Part shown: positions 23,593-35,900 of the stretch, one piece after another
Numbering within the stretch: position 1 is the stretch's first letter
Layout: the number at the start of each line of letters is the position of its first letter
NCBI GenBank assembly: GCA_947359465.1
Contig: OX375875.1
Span: 54,493,583-54,557,582, forward strand
Reading direction: 5' to 3'
Source of the DNA: Metellina segmentata
Taxonomy: Eukaryota > Arthropoda > Arachnida > Araneae > Tetragnathidae
DNA: 64,000 bases
The notes under the pieces: model-generated
What the model was told of the DNA's origin: nothing
The model's input: the letters and a program-made list of their open reading frames with translations, nothing else
The model's database searches: none
Position numbers and translations under genes: made by a program

Positions 23593-25597
23593 TTGAAAGT
23601 TTGGATAACACTGGAATCAGGGTTTTGTGCATTCGTTCTACTTGTCCATTGCCTCTTGGGATTCCTGTTGTGATTTTTAGGTGTTCAATCCCGTTTTCGC
23701 AACAAAAATCTGTAAATTCTTTAGATGTAAAAGCGGATCCTCTATCCGAGATTATCCTCGCAGGATTTCCAAAACTATTTTGTTGTTGTTTGAGTTTATT
23801 TATTGCATCACCTGATGTCGTAGATTTGGTAGGATATAACCAAGTGAATTTTGTGAATGCGTCTACTACCGTGAAGATATACTGATAGTTCTTAGATGTT
23901 GAAGGTAGCGGACCTATGAAATCAATGTGATAAGTGTATAATGGAACGTCCTCTTTAGGAATTGGATTTAGAAATTTGTTATCCTCTGCTATGGTTCGTT
24001 TTGTCTCCAACTTAGTGTTTGGTTCCAGACGATTAGTTACTTCGAGATGAGTTTCGGTTTGAATTTTAGTTGAATCTGAAGTATTCGCTAAATTAACAAT
24101 TCTTGCGTAATTCACTCGAAAATTATCGCGTCTGCTCAAAACATGAATTCCGCTCTCTGATAAAGTAAGATTTAACTTATTTATGCAATCGAACCCAAGA
24201 ACAATATGATCAGGTAAATTTTTTAAAACATAAACATCAGTAACAATAATGCAGTCATCAATAATAATTTCAGTAGAAAAGAAACCTAGAGGAGAAATGT
24301 GTTCTCCTCCTATACCCATTAAAGTCACATTATCAAAACTCAATTTTGGGGATCCAATTTCAACATAAAATTCATATTTTATCATTGACACATCACTTCC
24401 TGTGTCGATTAGCGCATTAGATCTTTTCCCGCACATTTCAACATATTTTCTTAGCTTAGTACGAGAATTAAAAGGGCTATTAATTAAAGTTCTATTTACA
24501 TCTCGTTTGGGACACACGTCGGCCTTGTGCCCATAATTTTTACATTTAAAACATCTCACACCCTCAGTTTTCTTTTCACAATTTATCGACCTATGTCCAT
24601 ATTCATTGCAGTTGTAACATTTTATATGATTGGTGTTAGTTTGTTCAGGGCGCACGAAAGATCGAGGCTTTAATTTGTCAAAATCCCTATTGAAACGCTT
24701 CTTATATTTATCGTCTGATGTTTTCGAATCTCTATTGGTTTTTAAATGACATCGAGCCGCTTCATATTCGTCTAATTTATTGACGAGTTGGTCTATTTTC
24801 GTTATTTTCGGTAGCTCGTCTATAAAATGGTCTCGAACGTCATTGGGTATTTTTCGTTTTAGTTGATCGGTAATCACGAGTTCTTTAAGGTCTTGGTAAT
24901 TTGATACTTCCAACCCACTCGTCCATTCTTCAAAGAAATTTTTCAGATCATGAGCAAAGTCATTCCAAGTAGAAGACGCTTCTTTTCTATGCGAAAGGAA
25001 ATTTTGCCTAAATTGTTCCGGATTTAATTTAAAACGTTTCAACAATAATCTCTTGACATTTTCATAGTCATTAGCCTTTTCGTCAGGCTCACGCGTGATA
25101 AGATTAGCCAAATCCAATGGGAGTAAACCCAACAAATGTGTAACCCATTCCGTTTTTGCTATTTCGATACGACTAATCTGTCTTTCAAATAAAGTTAAAT
25201 AACAGCTAATATCCTTATTCGTCTCGTAACGGTTAATAAATTTCAATAAATCGTTATTGTATAGGCTGGTAGTTTTACCATAACTGTTGCCTTGTCCGTT
25301 AGCAGTTTCGATTTCGAGTTTCCTTAATTCGAATTCGCGGGCTTGTTTTTCGGCTTCAATTTTCTCTGCGCGTTTTTCGGCTTCAATTTTCTCTGCGCGT
25401 TTTTCGGCTTCAATTTTCTCTTCGCGTTCAGTTCTAATAACGCTCAACAGATTTTTTGTTATCTCCTCGTCATAATTTTCAGAATCTATTATAAGTTTCG
25501 AGCACTGCGCTACTTTGGGATTCGCTGGCACTATCAGGCCTAATTCGTCAATCAATGTTAGCAAATCTGCTTTTCGGGCCTTAGTTAAATATGCCAT
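23561..25597 (-). CDS. Gag-protease-integrase fusion ORF without RT
   Basis: 678 codons. Residues about 1-100: basic/coiled N-terminus with a Glu-Lys-Ala-rich repeat (58-90). About 120-260: SCAN/capsid-like Gag region (YLTLFERQISRIEIAKTEW, LLLKRFKLNPEQFRQNF). About 322-357: two CCHC zinc knuckles, CYNCNEYGHRSINC and CFKCKNYGHKADVC. About 393: aspartic protease active site ALIDTGSDVSMIK. About 545-678: integrase core with HIDFIGPLP, ISDRGSAFTS and NGQVERMH, giving the D,D,E residues. Between protease (ending about 480) and integrase, only ~65 residues stand where Gypsy elements carry about 700 of RT and RNase H. The reading frame is open across this junction. Integrase continues in another frame after 23561, so this is probably a defective but recently copied element. 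Confidence 0.85.
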   Translation of the reverse strand: MAYLTKARKADLLTLIDELGLIVPANPKVAQCSKLIIDSENYDEEITKNLLSVIRTEREEKIEAEKRAEKIEAEKRAEKIEAEKQAREFELRKLEIETANGQGNSYGKTTSLYNNDLLKFINRYETNKDISCYLTLFERQISRIEIAKTEWVTHLLGLLPLDLANLITREPDEKANDYENVKRLLLKRFKLNPEQFRQNFLSHRKEASSTWNDFAHDLKNFFEEWTSGLEVSNYQDLKELVITDQLKRKIPNDVRDHFIDELPKITKIDQLVNKLDEYEAARCHLKTNRDSKTSDDKYKKRFNRDFDKLKPRSFVRPEQTNTNHIKCYNCNEYGHRSINCEKKTEGVRCFKCKNYGHKADVCPKRDVNRTLINSPFNSRTKLRKYVEMCGKRSNALIDTGSDVSMIKYEFYVEIGSPKLSFDNVTLMGIGGEHISPLGFFSTEIIIDDCIIVTDVYVLKNLPDHIVLGFDCINKLNLTLSESGIHVLSRRDNFRVNYARIVNLANTSDSTKIQTETHLEVTNRLEPNTKLETKRTIAEDNKFLNPIPKEDVPLYTYHIDFIGPLPSTSKNYQYIFTVVDAFTKFTWLYPTKSTTSGDAINKLKQQQNSFGNPARIISDRGSAFTSKEFTDFCCENGIEHLKITTGIPRGNGQVERMHKTLIPVLSKLSIEEPIKCFKR
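25330..25425 (-). repeat. 30-bp tandem repeat inside gag
   Basis: Three near-identical 30-bp units encode EKRAEKIEA-type decapeptides in the N-terminal coiled part of Gag. Length polymorphism is likely. Confidence 0.85.
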
Positions 25598-25903
25598 GTC
25601 ATCAAGTAAAACAAAATTCTGTACTCACAGTTTCGAAAGTTCCTTCTATCCGTCTTTTCCGTCAACTCGTCTTTTGCGTCTACGCGTTTTCTTTTTTGTC
25701 GTTTCAGTCTATCATCAGCACCACGTCAGGAGAAGTCATGAAACTGTTCTTGCAGATGATTAAAACACAAGTCCAGGTTTGCATAGGTAGTCAAAACATT
25801 CCGCCGGCCGGTTCAATCGTCACTGCTTTCGGGGTCTGCTAATCCGTCGTTCAAGCCCTCGTACGAAGGAGGAGAATCGTCGCGGTCGTCAACGGTTTTT
25901 CAC

Positions 25904-25921
25904 ATCCCGGCCGAGCCCCCA
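25904..25921 (-). promoter_or_regulatory. Primer-binding site, tRNA-Pro type
   Basis: The minus strand reads TGGGGGCTCGGCCGGGAT, five bases inside the 5' LTR. It differs by one base from the classical tRNA-Pro primer-binding site of gammaretroviruses. It would prime minus-strand DNA synthesis, so this cis element needed for reverse transcription is retained. Confidence 0.75.
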
Positions 25922-25926
25922 TTTTT

Positions 25927-26294
25927 TGTAAGATTCGTGTTGTTCTGTTTGGTAAGGTCTATATTAAAGACTTCGAATCTTACAGCACATTGACATTTAA
26001 TGAATAAATATATACAATTATTATGTACAGTTGAGTTATATTTTAAAACAGTTCCGTCATTATCTGTAGCAGTCGTCTCTGCTCGGAAAAAATACGTCAG
26101 CTCTCAATGGCGTCCAGGGAAAAAAGTGTCTGTTCTATTAATTTTCTCGTAACTGAATACCGGAATGTGAATGGCTCGTGACAGTCTTGCCTTGCATTCC
26201 TACTACAATACAACTGACTCCTACCAGTCTTGTTGCTCTTATAATGAGTTCTTTCCAGACTAGTAGACAACTACCGTTGTCTAGTATTCCTACA
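25927..26294 (-). mobile_element. 5' LTR of the Gypsy element
   Basis: On the minus strand it begins TGTAGGAATACTAG and ends CGAATCTTACA, with TG..CA ends. A TATAAGAG-type box (plus strand CTCTTATAATG region) is near 26232-26245. Plus-strand TTTAATGAATAAATATA near 26000 shows AT-rich U5/R sequence. Confidence 0.9.
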
Positions 26295-26299
26295 ACCAT

Positions 26300-27245
26300 A
26301 CACAACTAAAAGGAGCCGTAAACCCATAAAAGTTTGAAAAATAATAAACTCTCATGATAAGCTTGGTGAAAATCGAGCCTTAGATGCTTAATATCTTTTA
26401 AAATAATAAAAAACTAAACGTAATAAATAACAATATGAAGCATTCAAAATATAAGGAACATTAAAACTATTGACAGAACTGTGAATTGAAAATAGATCGA
26501 AAAAGGGAGAGTTGTCTTAATCATCTCATTCCGAGTTTTTATATGTGGAACATCAAAGTTACTCTCATGTTGGTTATGGGAGAAATGAATGAGTCTTACA
26601 GTAAACCATAACACAAAATACATAAAAAAACTGTTGCTATAAATAAACATTGTAACTGCTGTATAAGTCCAACTATTAATAAACCTGAGTATTACATAGT
26701 ACCGGCCTTAGATATTGTAGCGTAGACGTGAAATATAAGTAGATTGAGCATTGCTATTGAGGAGCTTCAAAAATAAGTGTGACCAACAAAGTCGACTAAT
26801 AGCCACTATACAAGACTGCTCTAAGAAAAATTGACTTGGTCGGTAGATTTGTATTTTATCATCTCGTTTGACAATTTAACATCAAATGCAGGGTAGATAT
26901 GTGAATGCACATTTCGAGTGGCGGCAAAAATGGTGAAACCGTAATTTACTGTTATGTCGTATGGACCAATCAGATGCATCAATGAATGGTTGTCTTCTCA
27001 TATCCAGTGGACCCATCATAATTGTTGGTTTCCTTCCGACAGACGAAAGCCTAAGTCATGTTGCTACCAGTTTTGGTCAAACGATCGTGGGCAGATGAAA
27101 AAAATTACCATTACTCACTTTACATTTGTTTCTTCTATGCTACAGACATGCCAGCCTTTTTGTTTCACTGCCTATGGACTACCGAACGGCTTACATTCAG
27201 CCACCTTGCACCATCAGCATGCCTTTATTCCTCTATTGATCTTGG
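26300..27245. other. Intergenic stretch
   Basis: No gene, RNA or known repeat recognised. Small ORFs near 26444-26650 and 26954-27256 lack family motifs. Confidence 0.45.
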
Positions 27246-27249
27246 ACTG

Positions 27250-27312
27250 TTACTAATGACCCGTTGTGTTGCTCCAGTGCGCCTTCAATTACCATTACCA
27301 TTACCCAGTCTG
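27250..27312 (-). repeat. Family A fragment
   Basis: The minus strand reads ATGGTAATGGTAATTGAAGG, then GGAGCAACACAACGGGTCAT, like the start of family A. Confidence 0.5.
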
Positions 27313-27450
27313 CCCACAGCCCTGTATTATAATTTGTAATCAATGTTTCCACGAGGTCATATTGATGAAATGACTTTGAAATTCGCTTTTATTGCTCTAA
27401 ACATCGACCTCTTTCCAATTACTCTTTTTACATTGTTGACGGTACTTCGG

Positions 27451-27615
27451 TAATTTTTAGTTAACGTCGTACTAAAGCAACACAACGGGCTATTGACGAC
27501 GGCCCGGGATCAGTCTCTAAAGGGAAAGATTCGAGGGCAACGCCTCGTAATTTTGAACCACAGTCAGATGACAAAGCAATACCTGAGCTGGCACCACACT
27601 CTCCAAACTTCCACA
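27451..27615 (+). repeat. Interspersed repeat family A, copy A4
   Basis: Carries TTAACGTCGTACTAAAGCAA, CACAACGGGCTATTGACGAC and GTAATTTTGAACCACAGTCAG, ending TGGCACCACACTCTCC. Collinear with 3091-3236 and the reverse of 8600-8795. Confidence 0.7.
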
Positions 27616-27619
27616 CCAA

Positions 27620-28235
27620 CCCAACGTGAATATATATTGTTGACGGATGAAATCAGATGTGTGAGCGTCATCATGCCATTGGTTTCTTCACTAAGCAGTC
27701 AATCACATGTTTTTAGGAAAAAACGGAAAAAAGATTTGCATTTGAATTTGTAGACGTTAGTTCCTCTACTGTAAAAAAAAAGAAGAAGAGTGATTTGTCC
27801 CCCCCCCCCGCAACTGTATATCCACAAACTGCTGCACGATCTTATAAGAATTTTCCATTGTTAACATAAAATTATACCAGGAAAAGGAAAGACACTTCCT
27901 AAACAGTGGTAAATCAAATTGTGACATACTGCTTTGATGTTAACTTTTAATTATTTAGTCTACAAGTCGAATACAGAAATTATATTCCAGTAGCATACTA
28001 AGTTACACAATAGGAAGTACATATACTCATCAAAATACTAAGGCCGTTCATACCAACAGGCAGTAAAACCTTCTCATAGGTCCTAAGCAGAGGGACAGGT
28101 GTTGATATTTTTAAGAACAATTGTATTTCTTAGTTCGAAATTGAAATAATATGCAAAATTAAAGTTGATGGCAATTCGACAGCAGAAAAATTATTTGGAA
28201 TGGTGTCTGCTCAAAGTATATATATACCATTATTT
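27620..28235. other. Stretch with a possible Tc1-like end
   Basis: 27792-27817 (TTTGTCCCCCCCCCCCGCAACTGTA) resembles the terminal sequence of the family C MITE (CCCCCTGCGACTGTA at 42622). The rest, 27820-28235, holds nothing recognised. Confidence 0.35.
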
Positions 28236-28239
28236 TTTT

Positions 28240-28467
28240 TTTATCCTACGCCCAGCTCAAGGCCTTTTGGCCATACGCTGTCTTGCCGTCCAATATAGCG
28301 AATAAAGTCCTTGGGGAGAAGTATCCCTGGTGTCAATGTCCTGTAAACTAGAGCACTCCGCAAGGTGTTGTCTGTTCATAAAACCATCGCTACAAAGCGG
28401 ATAGATCGGGGAGGTACCCCAATCTTATGTAGGTGTTGTTGGAGATAGTCATGTCCGGTTAAAAGCC
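28240..28467 (-). pseudogene. Non-LTR retrotransposon RNase H/C-terminal relic
   Basis: The minus strand encodes LLTGHDYLQQHLHKIGVPP, the TGH-xx-L-xx-HLHKIGV block that follows RNase H in jockey/I-type elements, with a further piece to 28240 (RSALVYRTLTPGILLPKDF). Short, broken, and cut off by the Helitron-like element to its right. Confidence 0.6.
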
Positions 28468-29338
28468 CATTATAAAAGGGAGTGTTTATTTGTTTGTTGC
28501 CGCAAAATCCTGACGATTCTATGGCACTTTCAGCAATAAGCACACAGATAGTCCGAATTTTTTGCAATTTTTGGGTCGCGACGAATTTTAAAATTCAATT
28601 TAGATTTTAAAATTAATTTAATAGTTTTATTCTCTGCCTGGTTCTTTAAACGCGTTTCTCCGGTCATAGAAGAAACACTCGAATCTGGACTTTTTCTACA
28701 CACGTGAACTTGCCGTCAGCCTTTGGAACCATTGCCAAATGTTTTCCATCCCGGGGAACTCGGAGATTATTTTTTTTCTGCGTTTCCACTTTGATTTTGA
28801 GCGGAGGAATGATTTTCCAGCCAGACGATAAATCTTTTTACTGGACTCACTTAGTTCTTTTTTTTTAATCTCCTAGACCGTTAAAGATAGAGTACAGATT
28901 TCAACGGATTTGAAATCTGAGGAAAATTTCACTTCAGATAGATACCTAAAAATATGATTTTCTTTAAATGAATAATTTTGAATATATCTTTTATATTTTC
29001 GCAAGAGATTGTGACGTCACGTGAAACAAATTCCATCTTCTGCCCTTCACGTTAAAAAAAAATAGATTCCAGTTCCCGTCCTATTCTATTTCAGGGAATG
29101 AGAGCAAAAAAGAAAAAATATATTGATTGGGATTGTTAATTCTTTATCGTAAAATCGGAATCGCTTCTTTAAATGAATAATTTTGATAAGATAATAAAGA
29201 TAAATGAAAAATTTCAACAGATTTGGAATCTGCTTAAAATTTTACACCAGATTAATAACTTACATCACGGCGTTGCCCGTGGGTGTTGGTTTGCGAACAC
29301 GGGCACGGGCAACGCCGGGATAACTACGCAGTGGCTAG
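28468..29338 (+). mobile_element. Helitron-like element, copy H1
   Basis: The left end (TTATAAAAGGGAGTGTTTATT) lacks the first bases. Shared internal blocks are CCTGACGATTCTATGGCAC, AATTTTAAAATTCAATTTAG, CAGATTTCAACGGATTTG and CGCAAGAGATTGTGACGTCA. The right end carries a GGGCAACGCC-type hairpin near 29270-29317 and stops GTGGCTAG|T at 29338, as in Helitron 3' ends. No Rep/helicase gene, so non-autonomous. The 71-codon ORF here is not a gene. Confidence 0.65.
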
Positions 29339-29339
29339 T

Positions 29340-29960
29340 TCCAAATAATAGTACATGGAGAACTGAGAACTTCATTTATTTAGGATAACATTCTTGAACC
29401 ATATCTTAGGAAATTGTAAAGCAAATTTCTTGAGAGTGTACTTCAGCTTTTGTCAAAAGTGTTTTAAGTGATGATTCATAACACCAGTATTCCAAACTCG
29501 GAAAAATGCGTTAATAACCCCACTGTTATTGGTGTTCAGGTACAAAAAAAAAAATACAAATATGGCACCACTGTATTTAAAGAAAGATTATGATGGCATT
29601 CACACATTGACAGCTACAGTGCTTTTTTAGGTGGCAGTGGTCAAAATTCTTTGAAGCTTTAGCCTAAGTAAAGTTTTCAGAAACTAGCTTAACATTCTGG
29701 GAAAAAGACCAAACATTCAGATTCATATCTAATTACATTTTTCAAGGTTCTCTCTACTAACTTCTCTAAAAATTGTTCCATCCCTTCAAATTCATTTTGG
29801 AAGCACTAGCATCCATGCGTTTCATCATACTAATAGAAATCACCAAATAGAATTTCTCTTAGTCATTAAAAAATATTGTACTATGTACGTGTAGACAAGG
29901 CAGCCACCAGGAAAAAAACAAATCACCAACTCAAGAATTTTTATTCATCAATAAAATGTT
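29340..29960. other. Intergenic stretch
   Basis: AT-rich. Nothing recognised apart from a short poly-A at 29548-29557. Confidence 0.45.
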
Positions 29961-29965
29961 TTCAT

Positions 29966-30639
29966 CACGGTGGCGACAAAATAATTAAAAAAAAGTTCCC
30001 CGATAGTGTCGCAAAAATTTCCCTGAATTTACAATTCCCTTAATAAATGTTGCGATTGGTATCAATACAGTATCCACACATTGTTAAATATTTAGGGTCA
30101 GATGTGGTAAAAGGATAATTCTCCACAAATATTTTGTATTTTTTCTTTTCAGATATTTTAATTGTTATGATAAGGGTTAGAACCTTTAACAAAACTCATA
30201 CAATACCAATTAAAAATTTTTTTTTTGATTATGAACTTATTACATCTGACCCTACACTGTCATAAAAAATTCTACAAAAATGTAATTGCAAGCAAAAAAT
30301 ATGAATTTAATGCACAAAAAAAATCTCATTAGTTACACAAATTTCAAATTGTATACAGCAAGTTGTATCGCCGGCCTCACGGCGACAAAACGGTCGTGAA
30401 AAACAGTGGCGGCATTTTTTGCGGTGTTAAAAAATTACGACGGCAGTGTTCTATATTCAAATGACAATTTTGGCGAAGTAAGATTTATTTGATTCTCCAA
30501 AGTATTCATTATCATGCATCTCTAAACAGGACAAACAACAGTAGTTGCTGTTTAAATTACAAAATTTCTCTGAATTTTGTGAAATTTTTCCAGAATTAAA
30601 AAGTTTTATGAGAATTCCCCCAATTCTGTTACCACCCTG
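29966..30639. mobile_element. TIR element family F, copy F1
   Basis: 674 bp with ends CACGGTGGCGACA and TGTTACCACCCTG, flanked by a 5-bp duplication TTCAT (29961-29965 and 30640-30644). Shared blocks with 49432-51450 include AAAAAAGTTCCC, TTTCCCTGA, GGCCTCACGGCGA and AAAATTACGACG. No coding capacity. Ends and 5-bp duplication are compatible with a hAT-type MITE. Confidence 0.75.
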
Positions 30640-30644
30640 TTCAT

Positions 30645-32847
30645 TGTCTGCCTAAATTAAGCAACATCTATGCTGCATGATTTAAAATAATATTTACACA
30701 TTTTGTAAGGGTAAAATATTTATTGCCTTCCATAAATATTGCACAGTAAACTAATAAAAAATAAATAAATTTGCTATGGCAAAACTTATAGGCTGTTATA
30801 ATTAACTTGATTAGTTGTTATTTTCCTAGTACAATATTTCTAAAAAAATTAGCCATAGATTGTATATTTGCAAACGCATTATGTAGTATAAAAATATTAG
30901 AAATTTAATCACTAGAAATGAATTTTGCAGAGGATACAATTATACTTGGGTACCATGAAGAAATTCAAAATACATTTGGAATGAAAACTATTGTAGCCTC
31001 GATCACAAGGTTAATGTGAGTATGAGAACATTAATGCAGTATACAAAACAAAATATGTTTACAAACCTATAAAAATACACTTTATTGCTAAACGATTTCA
31101 AAATCAAGAATTCTGAATACAATGTATATAAAAAGAGCTCTTTAAGAGATCATAGTAATGATACATTTAAGAATGAAACAGTTTGCAATTAATGATTAAT
31201 ATAAATTTTTAACAGGTAAAACTCTGTATTAAAAAAGTATAACAATATAAAATTTAGGAACTATATTCAAAATTGTATAATACAACGGAAAACATGTATA
31301 TATAATTTTTTTTATCACTCCAAAAAGACAAACTTATAAAGCAAACATTTGTGTTGGATAGCATACCTTTTTATGCAGGAAATATTTCCTTAAGCTTTTA
31401 AATTTAATGTATTACACAGTGCCAACTTATTTATGTGCTAAGCTTGATATAAAATTAGGATTCAACTCCAATAGAAACTGTTTTGATATCTATATAAAAA
31501 AAGTATAACAATATAAAATTTAGGAACTATATTCAAAATTGTATAATGCAATGGAAAACATGTATAGAAATTTTTTTTTATCTCTATTCAAAAAGATAAA
31601 CCTATAAAGCTAACATTTGTTTTGTATAGCATACCTTTTTATACAGGAAATATGTTCTTAAGCTTTTAAATTTTATTTACTATACAGTGCCAACTTATTT
31701 GTGTGCTAAGCTCGATACACAATTAAGATTCAATATCATAAAGAGTTATAAACTCTTAATTGGCAATAAAATTTATTGGAATATAATTTTTAAAAATTTT
31801 AGAAAATAAATACACACAGCTATGCACCAAAAATCCTTATAAATATAATAAAATGTGTACTAAAAAAAAAACCAAACCCAAAAAAAAAAAAAAAAAAAAA
31901 ATGAATGATTGTAAATTCAATCTATTTGTACAAGAAAACAACACTGAAAGAATACTCAAATTGTTTAGATTTTTTTTTGTTCAAAAATAAATCAGACTAT
32001 TAAAAATGTGTAAAAGTAATACAAAGTATATTACTAATGTAGGTTATGGAAAATAGAGAATAAATAAATGTATACATTAATTTACATTTTAATTCTTTCT
32101 CTTTATTTAACGACTTTGATTTCAAGGGTTTAGTTTGATTTCTTTTACATCTGAACAAAATGCAATAATTTTTTTTTAATATTCTAAGCAATTATGAATA
32201 CTTTAATTTTATAGCAAAAATATAGCTACAATCATGAGATACATTTTTCATACAATTCAATATCATAAGGGCTTTAACCTGATGTCTAATATGAATCTTG
32301 ACTGATAATAGTTGTAAATTGTTATCAGAATAATTCAACCAGGGCCACATGATTAGTAACTTAGGGTGCCCCACTAAATGTTAGTTCTTTTTATGGTAAA
32401 TTGAGAAATCAATGATAAATCCTTGTTCTACTTAGTCATGTAACAGCTGATTATGAGTTTAGAATGTATAATTCACAGAAACACATGTAATAATTTTGAG
32501 CTGCACAGTAGTTACGATGTAAAAAATAAATTAACATGGAATACAAATATCTTTTAAACAGATCTTTATACTATGTAGTAAAGCCACATGGCCTAGTTAC
32601 ATTTTATGAACAAAATAAAATTCAAACAATATGCATTTTTTGGCGTTACTCAAAAAGATGTAAACACATTAACCAAAAATGCATACAAGCATTGCCATAC
32701 AATCAAAGTTTCAAACTTGGCTATGTAATATGAGGTAAAAGTGAAAAAATTTGTCAAACTATCTGGGACTTATGAGAAGTTTTGAATGACTAATATTTTC
32801 CACGTGTTAAAAAAATACTAATTAATAAAGTTTCACTGTAAATGTAG
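30645..32847 (-). other. TrpA1 3' flank/3'UTR region
   Basis: Downstream of the TrpA1 stop on the minus strand. AT-rich, without ORFs of note. Minus-strand AATAAA candidates occur (for example plus TTTATT at 32102-32107), but the true polyadenylation site cannot be chosen. Contains the duplication at 31231-31733. Confidence 0.5.
31231..31733 (+). repeat. ~240-bp direct duplication, 266-bp offset
   Basis: 31231-31478 and 31497-31733 share AGTATAACAATATAAAATTT, AGGAACTATATTCAAAATTG, AAAACATGTATA and TAGCATACCTTTTTAT, with scattered differences. Confidence 0.9.
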
Positions 32848-32970
32848 TCATTTTTTTACTGCACAAAGTATGCATTTTACTTCTTTTTGGATTTGAAACA
32901 GCGACTCTTGAAGATCTTTCATTTGTTTGCTTAGCTTAGCTTGTTTTATTTCCACTTCTTCAAGAGGAGA
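32848..32970 (-). CDS. TrpA1: TrpA1 exon t: C-terminal coiled coil and stop
   Basis: Heptad-like LEEVEIKQAKLSKQMKDLQE SLFQ, ending CILCAVKK and TGA at 32848-32850. Mediates tetramer assembly in the family. The human C-terminal tail is longer. Confidence 0.88.
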   Translation of the reverse strand, partial: SPLEEVEIKQAKLSKQMKDLQESLFQIQKEVKCILCAVKK

Positions 32971-35900
32971 CTAAAAAAGAAATGCACATGGGATAAAAAA
33001 TTTTCATGAAAACCACTACAAAGCAATATTTTCTGGGATACTATCAAGAATATTGACACCATCAAGAAGCTTGCATTCATACATATATAAAGATAAAACA
33101 CTCAGCACTGTTTTTGATTACAAACCTTCAAAAAAAATGTCTTGTCATTGTATATTGCAATGTGTTTTGAAATAATACATATAGAAAATATTTGAACATG
33201 ATTTCAAAATACTAAAGTGCATAATTGTAAATGCTGGTTATAGAGCTTATGCAATCCCTAATTTACTTTAGTATTTATAGCACAAAATCTGGTGTAACAT
33301 TCTTTTCTTAGTCATGGAAGTTGAGTTACAAGAAAATTTTTCTGTCACTGTTCATATTGTGAAAAAGTTTTGTATATTTAAAAAAAAAAAAAAAAAAAAA
33401 TTCTTCTGAAAATTTTATACAATGTAATCTATTAAATGAAAATTTTCTCCTTTGTTAATGTATAAAAGATCATAACTACCTTAAAACTCATAGTATATAT
33501 AGCTCTAAGACCTTAAATTGCTCTAATTTTAGTTAAATTTCAATCTTAATCTTATCCTATAGTAGTGAAAACTTTTTCAACAATTTTATCTAACATAAAT
33601 GACATATGGCGAATACTCACTATCAGTAATTACTAAAAGTAGTAAAATAAAAGCTGTTATGAAATATATTCAGCATTTAGGTTCAATATCAAAATAAGTA
33701 GTGTAGTTTTTGTAACTTTATTTACCTTAGCTAACTTTGTGGAGGTAATGCTTTGATCAACTTTGAAAAACTTCAAGTACCATGGCAAAGATTTCCAAGA
33801 GTTGGGCTGGAAAGTTCTAAATTTAAAAACACATTTCCGTAAGACTACAATAGGAAGAATTCTTTCCACTGTCAATACCAACTCCACCTATTTGAAAAAG
33901 TATGACTGAAATTTAAGCTTATACGATACATCAGTAATATGAAACTAATATTACAAATGGTTATTCTACATTCAATACACAACTTAAATACATAAGTGAA
34001 TTGGTTAATTCAAAATCAGAGTAAGTCATGTTTTCCAAAAAGTCCAGGTATCAATTAAAAATATTTCATGAATTGGAATACAACTAAGATAGAAGAAACG
34101 TCATTGATTTTACAGCCTGTTTAGCAATAAGTTTGATTTTTCTTCATGGAGTGTTTCCTGATAACGTTTCAAAACATAAAAATTGTAATTTCAGTGACAA
34201 TATTTTGCAATTAACAAAAGAAAAAAATAAGAAATTCTTTAAAATGACTATTTTGTAAAATATATTCGACAAAATATTTGTTTCCTTAATAGTGTTATCA
34301 TATGAAGATAATCAGACAAAATTTAATTTATTTTTACACTGCCTTGTTTTTATTAGTTATGTCCAGTTCAGTTTTCTTTGTTCAGTTTCAAAGATTTAAA
34401 TATTCTATGTATATAACTTTTGACCACTCTATTTTTTAGAAAAAATGACTTCACAAATTATAGCCACCTAAATATTAAAAAAAATTTACAAACTTTCATT
34501 GCAAGGCGCTGTAATTCAGCCTTTTCCTGAACCCCTTTAATGTCATCCACAGCTAAACCAACAAGAAGATTCATGATGATGACTGCCATAATTAGAAGAA
34601 ATATTATAAAAAGGGTGTACGCTGGGCCTTTAAAATACACTTTGTTCTCAGGATCATTGAATATACCATCAAATTCTATTTCACCAATCATCATAACACC
34701 GGTTTTAACAATAGACTCCCCTGGACTTTCAAAAGGATTCTGAAAGAAGAAAACGATCCTTAGAGTTCATAGTACTTTTGGTAAACACAATAAAAATAAA
34801 AGAACGAATAAAAATTATCATATTCAACATAATGCATAGGCATTTTTTTAGTAAGAAAAAATGTTGGGTTTCTATTGATTCAACCTAAGCTTTCGCATAG
34901 CATATATCAATGAGCATAGAACAGGAACTCATTAATTGACAATTTTTCAACGATACCGATTGATAATTTTCATGATTATCACATTAATTTTTTAAAGCAG
35001 TTATAACACTATCAAAGTGCTAATAGTTTATATTGTTTTACCTAAAAACTAATAGCTAATCTTTAAACAAGTACACAGTAAAAAAAATTCTGTCAGTTAA
35101 GGAGTTTCTGCTTTAGGCCAATGAAATACTGAGAGAAATAATCTTACACTAATAGGGATTAATAGTGTTATTTGCCTCATTTAACATTAAAATTAACAAG
35201 AAAATATTAATCAAAAGTATACATAAAAAAAAATATATCTTTCAATTCAGAAATCAGTTATTTAGATGTTCACAGAGAAATATATTGATACCAATAACTA
35301 AAAGGTGAAATAGCATAATAGGAAAGACAAATGATAGAATATAAAAAAAAATGTTATTAATATTTTAACAAATTTTTTTTCAGGAGAAACATACATTGAA
35401 AGTAACAAAATAAATTTTTTTATAAAAACTTTAATGATCCAATTGCAAAAAAATAAAATTTTGAATTTCTTTTATAAAACGTGAATTTTTGATAAAGGAA
35501 ATTTCGTTTTTTATTTAGTTAACCTGACTTCATTTCAATATCTTAGAAATAACATATTTCATAAAACAAACACTGATGTTTCAATATACAAAAGTAGGTT
35601 TAAATATTGGAACAAATAAAACAGTTTTTAAATAAATATACATACCTGATTTTGGAGAACAGTATAAAATCCTAAAGCAAATGCCACCACAAATAAAAAG
35701 AACACAAAAGAAAAGTTTATAAATGTGCTTAAAATTTGGAAAAACATGATAACATATATTCCAAGAAATGGAAATTTGCTGATAAACATTAACAGAACCA
35801 TCCAAGCTGAGAAGATAGCCATTGATCCGAGTTCCCATTGCCAGACCTGTGAAGAGATAAATTGATGACTAAAGAAACCTGATTTGTTACAATAAAAAAT

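Noticed and set aside
25515..25842. Plus-strand ORFs opposite the Gypsy leader and gag start
   Set aside because: Shadow frames of the minus-strand element without motifs.
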